Source of the DNA: Burkholderiales bacterium
GTDB taxonomy: Bacteria > Pseudomonadota > Gammaproteobacteria > Burkholderiales > Burkholderiaceae_D
Length of the DNA stretch: 64,000 nucleotides
Direction: 5' to 3'
Assembly: GCA_016177875.1 (NCBI GenBank)
Contig: JACOUL010000029.1
Span: forward strand, 89,055-153,054
Every line of letters begins with the position of its first letter. Position 1 is the first letter of the stretch. This document shows positions 7,506 to 17,341 of this stretch, piece by piece. The position numbers and the translations under genes are program-made. Under the pieces are notes generated by a model. That model searched no databases. It was given only the letters and a program-made list of their open reading frames with translations, and was not told the DNA's origin.

Positions 7506-8516
7506 ATGATGAATGCAACTCTATTGAGCAGGGAAGTTGGTACCACATTTGCAGAGAATTCGATCTGCAAATTGCTCGGAATCGACTTTCCGCTTCTTCA
7601 GGCAGGAATGGGAGGGATCGCCTTACCGCAACTAGCTGCTTCCGTTGCAAATTCCGGTTGTGGAGGAATAGTCGCTTTATATAAGCAGCCTCCTCAAGAG
7701 ATCGAACAAACACTCGCCTCTACAGAGAAGATCACCCATCGCACGTTCGGCGTGAATCTCATTCCTGAAATTGTCAAAGAATCATACTTGGAAGCCCAAG
7801 TCAACGCTGTCACTCAATTTAAAAAGAAAGACATTTTTTTTACTTTTTTCGGTCTTCCCTCCCGAACAATTCTCGATTGTATAAAACAAGCCAATCGCAC
7901 TTCGGTGGTTCAAGTCGGAACCATTGAAGATGCAATTGAGGCTGTTCAGCGAGGTGCCGATATGCTGATTCTCCAAGGCCACGAAGCAGGCGGACATCAT
8001 CTTGGTTCCCAAACGACATTAGAGTTGCTTCAGGAAGTACGCGCCCGATTAAACACGGTGCCACTAGCCGTCTCAGGAGGAATTGCTACAGGTGAGGACC
8101 TGCGAACAGCCATGAAACTGGGAGCTGATGGATGCTTATGCGGCTCATTGTTCGTAGCAACGATCGAATCAAATGCGCATGCATATTATAAAGAACGGAT
8201 CATTACAGCTAATTCGCAAGACACTGTTATCACGAACCTGTTTGAACATGGTTGGCCAGGAAGAAGGCATAGGGTATTAAAAAACGATGTGACTGAAGCA
8301 GAAAACAAATTGCTCAGCCAATTCATTGCTCGAATAAACGTCAACGGGAATATCTACCCCATTCCTCGGCATAGCTCAGTGGTGCCCACCAGACAAACCG
8401 AGGGGAAGATCGATGAAATGGTGATGTACTGCGGCACATCCTGTAATTCGATTAAAGATATAAAACCGATCAGCGAAGTCATAGATCGTTTTAAATCTCA
8501 GTATTTCTCAAAATAA
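7506..8516 (+). CDS. Nitronate monooxygenase / FabK-like FMN oxidoreductase
   Basis: This is a 336-residue TIM-barrel flavoprotein of the nitronate monooxygenase (2-nitropropane dioxygenase)/FabK family. FMN-site features are QAGMGGIA (32-39), the family motif HEAGGHH (about 159-165) with the candidate catalytic histidine, and the glycine-rich VSGGIATGEDL phosphate loop. Family members oxidise alkyl nitronates or reduce enoyl-ACP. Next to an AurF-type N-oxygenase, a role on a nitro or nitronate intermediate is attractive, but enoyl reduction on the carrier protein is an alternative. Translation is probably coupled: the carrier gene's TAA touches this ATG. A second ATG follows immediately at 7509. 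Confidence 0.85.
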   Translation: MMNATLLSREVGTTFAENSICKLLGIDFPLLQAGMGGIALPQLAASVANSGCGGIVALYKQPPQEIEQTLASTEKITHRTFGVNLIPEIVKESYLEAQVNAVTQFKKKDIFFTFFGLPSRTILDCIKQANRTSVVQVGTIEDAIEAVQRGADMLILQGHEAGGHHLGSQTTLELLQEVRARLNTVPLAVSGGIATGEDLRTAMKLGADGCLCGSLFVATIESNAHAYYKERIITANSQDTVITNLFEHGWPGRRHRVLKNDVTEAENKLLSQFIARINVNGNIYPIPRHSSVVPTRQTEGKIDEMVMYCGTSCNSIKDIKPISEVIDRFKSQYFSK

Positions 8517-8538
8517 TTTTTATTTACTTTTAATTCCG

Positions 8539-9384
8539 ATGATGAGACAAAATTCTTTCTCGATAGAAGAAATTAATTATTCAATTCGGGGCGAAGGGGC
8601 TCCACTTTTGTTAATCAATGGATCTTATCAGTCTATCCCGTCTTGGGAGCCATTGATCAGGGATCTCGAAAAGTCTTGTAAGGTAATTTGCTTTGATTTC
8701 CCGAATCAAGGGAAAACATTTAAGGACCCTGCCTATAACACATTTTCTTCGCTATGCGATTTCGCAGAGCAGTTTCTTGAAACCATCAAGATTAATCCAT
8801 CTGAAGTTACTACCTTTGGACTTTCGATGGGTGCGGAAATTATCCGTTGCCTTCACGTTGAACGCCAAGTGCCATTCAAGAAAATGATTCTTGGAGGGAT
8901 TTCTCCTCCCTCACTAAAAAATTTTAAGCGTCAGTATGTAAAGACCTTGATGTCAACGCTGCGAGAGAGTGGCATTGATGCATTCGTCAAAGTACTTTGC
9001 TTTAACGTGTACTCGCCAGTCTATTTCGAAAAAAATCCTCAGGCGCTGAATTTTATGATTATGCGTTACCGTGATTACTTCGGGAAAAATATCGAAAGCT
9101 TGGCTGCGCTGATATGTCTGCCATTGACGCATGAATTTAATCAGACCGATGTATCTGACTATCGCTGTCCTGTTGTGCTTGTTAGCGGAACACATGACAA
9201 TCTAGTTCCAATATTTTATTCTCGAGAATATGCCGAGCAGATCGGCGCATCGCTGCACTACATCTGTAGCGGGCATACATTCCCTCTTGAAAATCCAGAA
9301 GAAACTGTAGCTTTGCTTAAAGAATTAGTTAGAGATACAGCAATTTCTTCCTACGATAGAAATACGTGGAAAGCAGCTGCATAA
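8539..9384 (+). CDS. Alpha/beta-fold hydrolase
   Basis: This 281-residue protein has the alpha/beta hydrolase pattern. An N-terminal strand carries LLLINGSYQSIPSWEPL, the nucleophile elbow is GLSMG with S96, a late strand carries VSGTHDNLVP with the acid residue, and the catalytic histidine sits in SGHTFPLENPEE. It lacks a signal peptide, so it is cytoplasmic. In this cluster it could be the type II thioesterase-like enzyme that releases the product from the carrier protein, or it could modify it afterwards. It follows the flavoenzyme by 22 bp on the same strand and shares its low GC content. Confidence 0.82.
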   Translation: MMRQNSFSIEEINYSIRGEGAPLLLINGSYQSIPSWEPLIRDLEKSCKVICFDFPNQGKTFKDPAYNTFSSLCDFAEQFLETIKINPSEVTTFGLSMGAEIIRCLHVERQVPFKKMILGGISPPSLKNFKRQYVKTLMSTLRESGIDAFVKVLCFNVYSPVYFEKNPQALNFMIMRYRDYFGKNIESLAALICLPLTHEFNQTDVSDYRCPVVLVSGTHDNLVPIFYSREYAEQIGASLHYICSGHTFPLENPEETVALLKELVRDTAISSYDRNTWKAAA

Positions 9385-9446
9385 AATAAATTCTTAAAGT
9401 GCATTCAAGGCGATGTATTTAGACTGCAATCAATTTCGAGGGAAAA

Positions 9447-10658
9447 ATGTGGAAAGCATTAGATGGTAAAGGTAAGGCTACTTACCTTGCATTATTAATC
9501 ATTGCAGCAGTGTATTTCTGCTCTGTTTCATTCATGTTTTTTCTGCCTCACTATGTCCTTGCTAAAGGAGGAAATGAACAGCAAGCCGGTTGGCTTTTAG
9601 GCGTTGCCCTTCTCCCAGTAGTCCTGCTCTCCACGACTAGTGGCCAATTATCTACACGCGTTTCTCCTCGCCGCTTAATTATCGGCGGTTTGCTGACGTA
9701 TAGTATTTCTACACTCGCAATGCAGTTATGCGATGGCGTTTCATATGTGCTTTATTTATTGCGTGGCCTTCAAATTACGGGCCATGTATTTGTCTTTACA
9801 CCATTATTTGCATACGCTGCACAAATGGTCCCAGACAAAAATAAAGCCCAAAGCATCGGCTATTTTTCTTTTTCTGTGCAGGTCGGGAACACAATTGGCA
9901 CGATATTGGCGAGCAATTTGATTAGCCATTTTGGTTATGACCGCTTCTTTGTTTATGCTGGTGTTATTACTTTACTCGCAATCATCGCCACAATCCCACT
10001 GAAAGCACTTCAATCTAGCGGCGCTCCTAATGCAAGTGCCCAAAGCTGCTCTCAACAAAACTTCGTCATTAGCAATACTGTGCGTGGCAATCTAATAATG
10101 ATCGCTGCTCTCGGCACAGTTTTCGGCGCCATTCTTCAGTTCGGACCGGTGTACCTGGAATACTTATGGCACTCACAAATTGTAGAACAAAAGATTCCAG
10201 TCCCTTACCTGCTATCTACTATGCTAATTACCATCGCCATTGCGCGATTGTTTCTTGGAAAATTTGTGGACGGGAAATATAAGCAGTTTATTGTTGTAAT
10301 AAGTCACTTCATCCTCATGGTAACAATATTATTATTTACTTTAGCTGTGACGAAATATGCTGTTGCTGCAACCGCGATTGTTTTTGGCATGTCATATGGC
10401 CTTCTCTATCCTGCTGTAAATGCCGCAGTGCTTTCCAATACCCCACCCACTCAAAGGGGAAAGATGTCTGGGCGCCTTACCATGCTGTATGAGCTGGGTT
10501 ATCGTGGTACTCCAATTATTCTTGGTAGCGCAATTTATCACTATGGCTACATCAACTTTTTTTATATTCTTCTTAGCCTGTATGTCATTTCATTCCTACT
10601 CTGCTATTACCTGGCCAGAATAGACTTGACTCAACTTTCCTTAGTTAAAAATTCTTAA
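9447..10658 (+). CDS. MFS transporter
   Basis: This is a 403-residue membrane protein with about twelve hydrophobic helices and MFS features, such as the basic loop RVSPRRL after helix 2 and a central hydrophilic loop near residues 190-210. A start with GAGGG just before ATG 9447 is well placed. It is the last gene of the plus-strand cluster and most likely exports the product or gives self-resistance. Nothing in the sequence indicates the substrate. It has the low-GC composition of the cluster. Confidence 0.85.
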   Translation: MWKALDGKGKATYLALLIIAAVYFCSVSFMFFLPHYVLAKGGNEQQAGWLLGVALLPVVLLSTTSGQLSTRVSPRRLIIGGLLTYSISTLAMQLCDGVSYVLYLLRGLQITGHVFVFTPLFAYAAQMVPDKNKAQSIGYFSFSVQVGNTIGTILASNLISHFGYDRFFVYAGVITLLAIIATIPLKALQSSGAPNASAQSCSQQNFVISNTVRGNLIMIAALGTVFGAILQFGPVYLEYLWHSQIVEQKIPVPYLLSTMLITIAIARLFLGKFVDGKYKQFIVVISHFILMVTILLFTLAVTKYAVAATAIVFGMSYGLLYPAVNAAVLSNTPPTQRGKMSGRLTMLYELGYRGTPIILGSAIYHYGYINFFYILLSLYVISFLLCYYLARIDLTQLSLVKNS

Positions 10659-10720
10659 AGCTGCATTTGGTTAGATGGTATTGCAATTGAATGCGGTATT
10701 GTTTAGACGGAGAATTTTTG

Positions 10721-11485
10721 TCATAAGTAAATTTTCCCCGCATAGTAGAAAAAAAGAATAAGCCCCACTGAAATAACGATGCGCCGCAACCAAGTCTGAG
10801 GGAGGCGCCGGGCAAATTTGGTTCCGAGTATTCCGCCAATGACAGCTCCGGCAAATGCTGCAATGGTATGCGGCCAGGAAACTAAATCTGATACTGCAAA
10901 GATGACCACAGACACCGTTGTGATGATTGTGGCAAGCAGGTTCTTAATCGCATTATTTGTTTGGATCTCGTGAACGCCCGCAATTAAAAGACCAGCCATA
11001 AGCATAATTCCTAGTCCCGCCCCAAAAAATCCTCCATAAACTGACACAAGAAATTCAATTCCTCTCAATTTAATGGAGTCTGTCTGATTGCTAATTTGAG
11101 AATTCTTGGAAAGAAAAAGATGAATCCTCGGACCAAATAAGAAGATAAGCGTGGCAAACAGGACGAGCATGGGGACCAACTTTGAAAAGGTCGCATTATC
11201 AACCTTTAACATCAGGTAAGCGCCCAAGATTGCACCACATAATGCGGAAATGAATGAGCCTCGTAGTGAAAACGGATAATTAGCATAATCTTTGCGATAG
11301 CCGATAACAGCCATCGCATGCCCAGGCCATACGGCAATAGCATTAGAGGCATTTGCTACGACAGGAGGAATGCCAGCGGCTAGCATTGCGGGAAAAGTAA
11401 AAAAAGTTCCTCCTCCCGCGACCGCGTTACATATACCAGCCAAGATGCCGGCAAAAAATAAAGAGAGGATCGTGATATCGGACAT
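10721..11485 (-). CDS. TauE/SafE family (YfcA-like) membrane transporter
   Basis: This is a 254-residue protein with seven to eight hydrophobic helices. It has the duplicated glycine-rich motifs of the TauE/SafE family: an N-terminal GICNAVAGGGTFFTFPAML and a second-half GFFGAGLGIMLMAGLL. Members are proposed to export sulfite, sulfonates or other organic anions. It converges on the MFS gene of the biosynthetic cluster and shares its AT-rich composition, so it was probably acquired together with it. Whether it takes part in the same pathway is unknown. Confidence 0.87.
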   Translation of the reverse strand: MSDITILSLFFAGILAGICNAVAGGGTFFTFPAMLAAGIPPVVANASNAIAVWPGHAMAVIGYRKDYANYPFSLRGSFISALCGAILGAYLMLKVDNATFSKLVPMLVLFATLIFLFGPRIHLFLSKNSQISNQTDSIKLRGIEFLVSVYGGFFGAGLGIMLMAGLLIAGVHEIQTNNAIKNLLATIITTVSVVIFAVSDLVSWPHTIAAFAGAVIGGILGTKFARRLPQTWLRRIVISVGLILFFYYAGKIYL

Positions 11486-11510
11486 TTATGTAGAGCACTA
11501 TGAAATTTGA

Positions 11511-13040
<1,530 letters not shown>

Positions 13041-13057
13041 TCAAATCCTTCATTTTT

Positions 13058-13681
13058 ATGAAACTGATCGGTTCGCTTACCAGCCCTTACGTGCGAAAAA
13101 CACGCGTCGTGATGGCGGAAAAAAAGATTGAATACGACTTCGCCCTGGATAATGTGTGGGACGCGGAGTCGCAAATCCTCAATTCCAATCCTCTGGGCAA
13201 AGTGCCCTGTCTGATCATGGAAGACGGCGGCGCGATGTTCGATTCGCGCGTCATCGTCGAATATCTCGACACGCTCACGCCGGTCGGCAAACTCATCCCC
13301 GTCAATGGTCGCGAGCGCGCCGAAGTCAAGTGCTGGGAAGCATTGGCGGATGGCGTGCTGGATGCTGCGATCCTGGTGCGTCTGGAGAAAACCTTGCGTC
13401 CTCAAGCCCAACAGAGTCCGGCATGGATCGAGCGCCAGTTGGCCAAGGTGGAAAATGGATTGAAGGCGATGTCGACCGGTTTAGGTGAGACGCAATTTTG
13501 CGCCGGCAACCATTACACCTTGGCGGATATCGCCGTGGGTTGCGCGCTTGGTTGGCTGGAGTTCCGTTTCCCGGATATGAAATGGCGCGATGATTATCCG
13601 AATCTCGCCAAGCATTTCGACAAATTGTCGGAGCGGCCATCGTTTAAAGACACCGTGCCGCGTGAACCGGCAAAGACGTAA
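13058..13681 (+). CDS. Glutathione S-transferase family protein
   Basis: This protein is 207 residues from the ATG at 13058 (MKLIGSLTSPYVRKTRVVM). It has a thioredoxin-like N-terminal domain with the SPYVRK glutathione-site region, then LGKVPCLI with the cis-proline and DSRVIVEYLD. A helical C-terminal domain contains FCAGNHYTLADIAVGCAL, the GST N-capping box region. It is a cytosolic conjugating or stress enzyme of unknown substrate. It has its own promoter candidate and a terminator at both-strand convergence with the bacterioferritin gene. Confidence 0.92.
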   Translation: MKLIGSLTSPYVRKTRVVMAEKKIEYDFALDNVWDAESQILNSNPLGKVPCLIMEDGGAMFDSRVIVEYLDTLTPVGKLIPVNGRERAEVKCWEALADGVLDAAILVRLEKTLRPQAQQSPAWIERQLAKVENGLKAMSTGLGETQFCAGNHYTLADIAVGCALGWLEFRFPDMKWRDDYPNLAKHFDKLSERPSFKDTVPREPAKT

Positions 13682-13687
13682 ATAAAA

Positions 13688-13708
13688 AAGGGGTGCATCG
13701 CACCCCTT
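13688..13708. terminator. Bidirectional terminator between GST and bacterioferritin genes
   Basis: Stem AAGGGGTGC, loop ATC, stem GCACCCCTT, with A-rich left and T-rich right flanks. It serves both converging genes. Confidence 0.88.
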
Positions 13709-13728
13709 AATTTTTTTGCGCACGGATT

Positions 13729-14199
13729 TTATTCTTCCATCTGCGACTGCAAATAATTCGGCAAGGTGAGCTTATCGATCAATTCGATTTGCGTTTCCAG
13801 CCATTCGATGTGCTCTTCCGTGTCTTCAAGAATATCTTGGAAGATTTCGCGCGACACATAATCGCCGGCCGCTTCAGATGCGGCGATACCTTCCTTGACG
13901 GTTTTCTGCGCCATCGTTTCCAATTTTAAATCGCAGGCCAGCATTTCCGGCGTCGATTCGCCGATCATCAGCTTATGCAGCGCTTGCAGGTTCGGCAAAC
14001 CATCCAGCATCAGAATGCGATTGATTAAGCGGTCGGCATGTTTCATTTCACCGATCGATTCATCGTATTCGTGTTTGCCGAGCCGCTCCAGGCCCCAGTG
14101 TTTATACATGCGTGCATGCAAAAAATACTGGTTAATGGCCGTGAGTTCATTGGTGAGCTGCGCATTGAGCAGCCGAAGAACGTTTGCGTCACCTTTCAT
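13729..14199 (-). CDS. bfr: Bacterioferritin
   Basis: This 156-residue four-helix protein starts [12 protein letters not shown], typical of Bfr, which stores iron in a 24-mer with heme between subunits. The heme ligand M52 and ferroxidase residues E18, E51, H54, E94 and H130 are present. By ungapped comparison with E. coli Bfr from memory, the position of ligand E127 is threonine (EDTEEHIEW), so one ferroxidase ligand may be altered or supplied by a neighbouring Glu. It sits beside a peroxiredoxin gene on the same strand, fitting iron and oxidative-stress defence. Confidence 0.93.
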   Translation of the reverse strand: MKGDANVLRLLNAQLTNELTAINQYFLHARMYKHWGLERLGKHEYDESIGEMKHADRLINRILMLDGLPNLQALHKLMIGESTPEMLACDLKLETMAQKTVKEGIAASEAAGDYVSREIFQDILEDTEEHIEWLETQIELIDKLTLPNYLQSQMEE

Positions 14200-14337
14200 G
14201 CAAGCCTCGCGATAGATGAAGTCGGGGAAGAATCAACGTTGCAGTAAAGCAGTTCGCCTGCAACTTTGTTGAAAGCGTCATGATAACGTACCCAGTGAGA
14301 CATGCGCCCAACCGGGCTCAAGGTTTGTGAGCGACGA

Positions 14338-14859
14338 TTAAGCTTCCTGCAGCAATGCATCGCCCGGTTGCCATTCGCAAGGCGTCAATCCGCCTGCTTG
14401 CAAGGCTTGTAGTGTGCGCAGCGTTTCGTCGGTAGAACGCCCGACATTGCCGCTCACTATCGTGACTGCTTCGATGATGCCTTCGGGGTTGACGATAAAT
14501 GTCGCGCGATTCGCCGTGCCGTCTTCGGCAAGAATGCCGCAACCTTCCGTCAAGGCATGGGTCGTATCGCCGATCAACGGAAACGACACTTTACCCAAAC
14601 CATGTTGGGTCCAGGCTTTATGGCAGTGCACGGAATCGGTGGATGCGCCCAGCACCACCGCATTGGCTTTTGCAAATTGTTCGTGCAACTTGTTGAAGCC
14701 CTTGATTTCAGTTGGGCACACGAAAGTAAAATCCAGCGGATAGAAAAACAGTACCAGCCATTTGCCGCGATAGTCGGCCAAGTGGACAGGGCCGAATTCG
14801 CCATTCGGCATCAAGGCTTCGCCTTTATAGTCCGGCAATTTTTGTCCTATGGTGAGCAT
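14338..14859 (-). CDS. Peroxiredoxin (AhpC/TSA family)
   Basis: This protein is 173 residues from the ATG at 14859, which has AAAGGAA nine bases upstream. The peroxidatic cysteine is C48 in PLDFTFVCPTE, and a candidate resolving cysteine sits near the C-terminus in LTPCEW. This is the typical 2-Cys Prx1/AhpC arrangement; it reduces hydrogen peroxide and organic peroxides using thioredoxin or AhpF-like partners. No ahpF gene is nearby. It lies upstream of the bacterioferritin gene on the same strand, with about 140 bp between. Confidence 0.93.
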   Translation of the reverse strand: MLTIGQKLPDYKGEALMPNGEFGPVHLADYRGKWLVLFFYPLDFTFVCPTEIKGFNKLHEQFAKANAVVLGASTDSVHCHKAWTQHGLGKVSFPLIGDTTHALTEGCGILAEDGTANRATFIVNPEGIIEAVTIVSGNVGRSTDETLRTLQALQAGGLTPCEWQPGDALLQEA

Positions 14860-14938
14860 GTTGTTCCTTTCCAAGAGAATGTCAATTGATAGAGCCGTTT
14901 GTGCCACTTATCGGACTCCGGCAGCCAGGAGCGGTTCC

Positions 14939-15598
14939 TCAGCGTTCATCGATCCGAAATGTATAAGCCCGGCTTCCATACACGGGTAACGCTTTACCGT
15001 TTTCCGTGTAGGGCTTGAACTTGGTTGCCAGGATGGCGCGCCGCGCAGCCTCGTCCAGGCGGGGATAGCCGGACGATTTTTTTATTTCGATCTTTTCCGC
15101 ATCACCCTGTTCATTGACCACAAACCGTAGCTCTACGGTACCTTCCTCTCCCAGGCGTCTTGAAAGCGGCGGCATTTCAGGGCGGGCATCGCGCAAGATC
15201 ACCAGGCCGGACGTGACGGTACGCGGCGTAAGCGGGACGGACGGCGCCGGCTCGGTGCTTGGGCTCGGCGCTGCAGCCGCCGGTGCCGGCGATGGTGTCG
15301 GCGGACTGACGGCTTGCGGAGCCGGTTTGATCTCCGCCGGTGCCGGTTCAGGCGTCGGCCGCTCGACTGTCGGGCGTTGCTTGGGCGGCGGAGGCGGCGG
15401 TTCAGGCTTGGACGGTGTTGGAGGCGGTGGCTGTTCGTGTTTGGGTGCGGGGGGCGTAATGAGCGTCGCCATTATTTCCTTCGGCGGCGGCTCCGGCGCA
15501 GGAGCAGGTTGCAGCAAGCCTGCCAGCAAGGCATAAAGGAGGCCGGCGTGTACGGCGGTGACAGCGGCAAGCAGGCAGACATGCTTGAATTGTTTCAT
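14939..15598 (-). CDS. tonB: Energy transducer TonB
   Basis: This is a 219-residue TonB-type protein. It has one N-terminal membrane helix (about 8-28), then a long proline-rich spacer (about 30-125) with PPPP and PEPPPP runs to cross the periplasm. A C-terminal TonB domain follows, with PPLSRRLGEEGTVELRF and an ending LPVYGSRAYTFRIDE. It passes energy from an ExbBD motor to outer-membrane transporters. No exbB or exbD is adjacent; an ExbBD-like pair lies at 41.2-42.3 kb. Unlike the two Sel1-repeat proteins at 37.6-41.2 kb, this one keeps the classical C-terminal domain. Confidence 0.9.
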   Translation of the reverse strand: MKQFKHVCLLAAVTAVHAGLLYALLAGLLQPAPAPEPPPKEIMATLITPPAPKHEQPPPPTPSKPEPPPPPPKQRPTVERPTPEPAPAEIKPAPQAVSPPTPSPAPAAAAPSPSTEPAPSVPLTPRTVTSGLVILRDARPEMPPLSRRLGEEGTVELRFVVNEQGDAEKIEIKKSSGYPRLDEAARRAILATKFKPYTENGKALPVYGSRAYTFRIDER

Positions 15599-15634
15599 GG
15601 CCCGCCATTTTACCGCCCTTGCAGGAATACGCTT

Positions 15635-17263
15635 CTACTGAATCGGATGGAAAGATTCCGCTCTTGCGATAGGCCAGTAGGTTTGGAACAGCGGCGGCAA
15701 GCGAGAAAATTGCGAGGGATCGAGCAATTCGCCCGGATCGAGATAAGGCAACAAATTGGAAATCAGCTTCACTTGATTGGGCGAGACGCGCCGTACCAAA
15801 TGATGCGGCCGTAATTGCGAGGGATGCGTCAAGCCGGCGGCCGAAATCAATTCGGCTAAGGCCTTCATCGTGTTTTGATGATAGTTGGCTACGCGTGAGG
15901 CCTTGTCGGGCACTACCAGCGCACGTTGGCGCAAGGGGTCTTGCGTGGTGACGCCGGTCGGGCAATGGTCGGTATGGCAGGAAAGCGATTGTATGCAACC
16001 CAGGGCGAACATGAAGCCGCGCGCCGAATTGCACCAGTCGGCGCCGAGTGCGAGGGTTCTCGCAATATCGAAAGCGGAAATGATTTTGCCGGAGGCGCCG
16101 ATCTTCACTTTGTCGCGCAGGTTAATGCCGACCAGGGTGTTGTGCACCATGACCAGGGCTTCCTGCAAAGGCGTGCCGACATGGTCGGCAAATTCGACGG
16201 GCGCTGCTCCCGTGCCGCCTTCGCTGCCGTCGACCACGATGAAGTCCGGATAAATGCCGGTTTCAACCATCGCCTTGGCAATGCCGAAAAATTCCCAAGG
16301 ATGACCGATCGCGAGTTTGAATCCGGTGGGCTTGCCACCGGACAGCGTGCGCAGCTGTTCAATGAATGTTAACAGACCGATCGGCGAATCGAAGGCAGAA
16401 TGCGTGGGCGGGGAGACGCAATCGACCCCGATCGGCACGCCGCGCGCTTCCGCGATTTCAGGCGACACTTTTGCGCCCGGCAAGATGCCGCCGTGACCGG
16501 GTTTGGCGCCCTGCGACAGTTTTATCTCGATCATCTTCACTTGCGGCAGGGTCGCGTTCTTGACGAAATTCTCCGGGGAAAAGTTGCCGTCGGCGTTGCG
16601 GCAACCGAAGTAGCCGGAGCCGATTTCCCACATCAAGTCGCCGCCCGGTTCATTCGGGCTTTGCGCCAAGTGATATTTGCTGATGCTGCCTTCACCGGTG
16701 TCGTGCATGAAGCGGCCTTTTTGTGCCCCAAGGTTTAGGGCACGCACGGCATTGGCGGACAAGGCGCCGAAACTCATCGCCGAAATGTTGAATACGCTTG
16801 CTGAATACGGCTGTGCGCGTCCGGCGCCGACGGTGATGCGAAAGTCATGATTCTCGATCTTGGTCGGCGTCATGGAATGGTTGATCCATTCATAGCCGGA
16901 TTCATACAAATCCATTTGCGTGCCGAACGGGCGCTTATCCAAAACTTGTTTGGCGCGCTGATAGACGATCGAGCGCTGATTGCGCGAGAACGGCTTGGCG
17001 TCGGTATCGTCTTCCAGCAGGTATTGCCGAATTTCCGGGCGAATGAATTCGAAAAAGAAGCGGAAGTGGCCGAGCAGAGGGTAGTTGCGCAGGATGGAGC
17101 GCTTGGTTTGGAATAAGTCGATCAAGCCGATCGTGGCGAGCCCGGCGAACAATGCCACGATCCACCAGCCGGCATTCAGCGCCAGGGCAAGGACCAGCGA
17201 TAGGAGAAAAGTGAATACTACAATGACCAGCGCCAGATACCGCTGTGGAAAATCGCGCTTCAT
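15635..17263 (-). CDS. FMN-binding glutamate synthase family protein with N-terminal membrane helices
   Basis: This protein is 542 residues from the ATG at 17263, which has GGGGGAG just upstream. The N-terminus carries two hydrophobic helices (about 8-45). The rest is a glutamate-synthase large-subunit-like FMN barrel, with KIGASGKIISAFDIARTLALGAD and a cysteine cluster CIQSLSCHTDHCPTGV that fits the [3Fe-4S] site of GltB. The glutaminase domain is absent, so it is not a complete glutamate synthase. The electron partner and substrate are unknown. It precedes tonB on the same strand. Confidence 0.88.
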   Translation of the reverse strand: MKRDFPQRYLALVIVVFTFLLSLVLALALNAGWWIVALFAGLATIGLIDLFQTKRSILRNYPLLGHFRFFFEFIRPEIRQYLLEDDTDAKPFSRNQRSIVYQRAKQVLDKRPFGTQMDLYESGYEWINHSMTPTKIENHDFRITVGAGRAQPYSASVFNISAMSFGALSANAVRALNLGAQKGRFMHDTGEGSISKYHLAQSPNEPGGDLMWEIGSGYFGCRNADGNFSPENFVKNATLPQVKMIEIKLSQGAKPGHGGILPGAKVSPEIAEARGVPIGVDCVSPPTHSAFDSPIGLLTFIEQLRTLSGGKPTGFKLAIGHPWEFFGIAKAMVETGIYPDFIVVDGSEGGTGAAPVEFADHVGTPLQEALVMVHNTLVGINLRDKVKIGASGKIISAFDIARTLALGADWCNSARGFMFALGCIQSLSCHTDHCPTGVTTQDPLRQRALVVPDKASRVANYHQNTMKALAELISAAGLTHPSQLRPHHLVRRVSPNQVKLISNLLPYLDPGELLDPSQFSRLPPLFQTYWPIARAESFHPIQ

Positions 17264-17341
17264 GTGCTCCCCCGAATCCTTGTTATTTGGATTCGAGTGT
17301 ACAACGGTGGCGTGCGGCAGTATGTCGCGCCGCGACGACAA

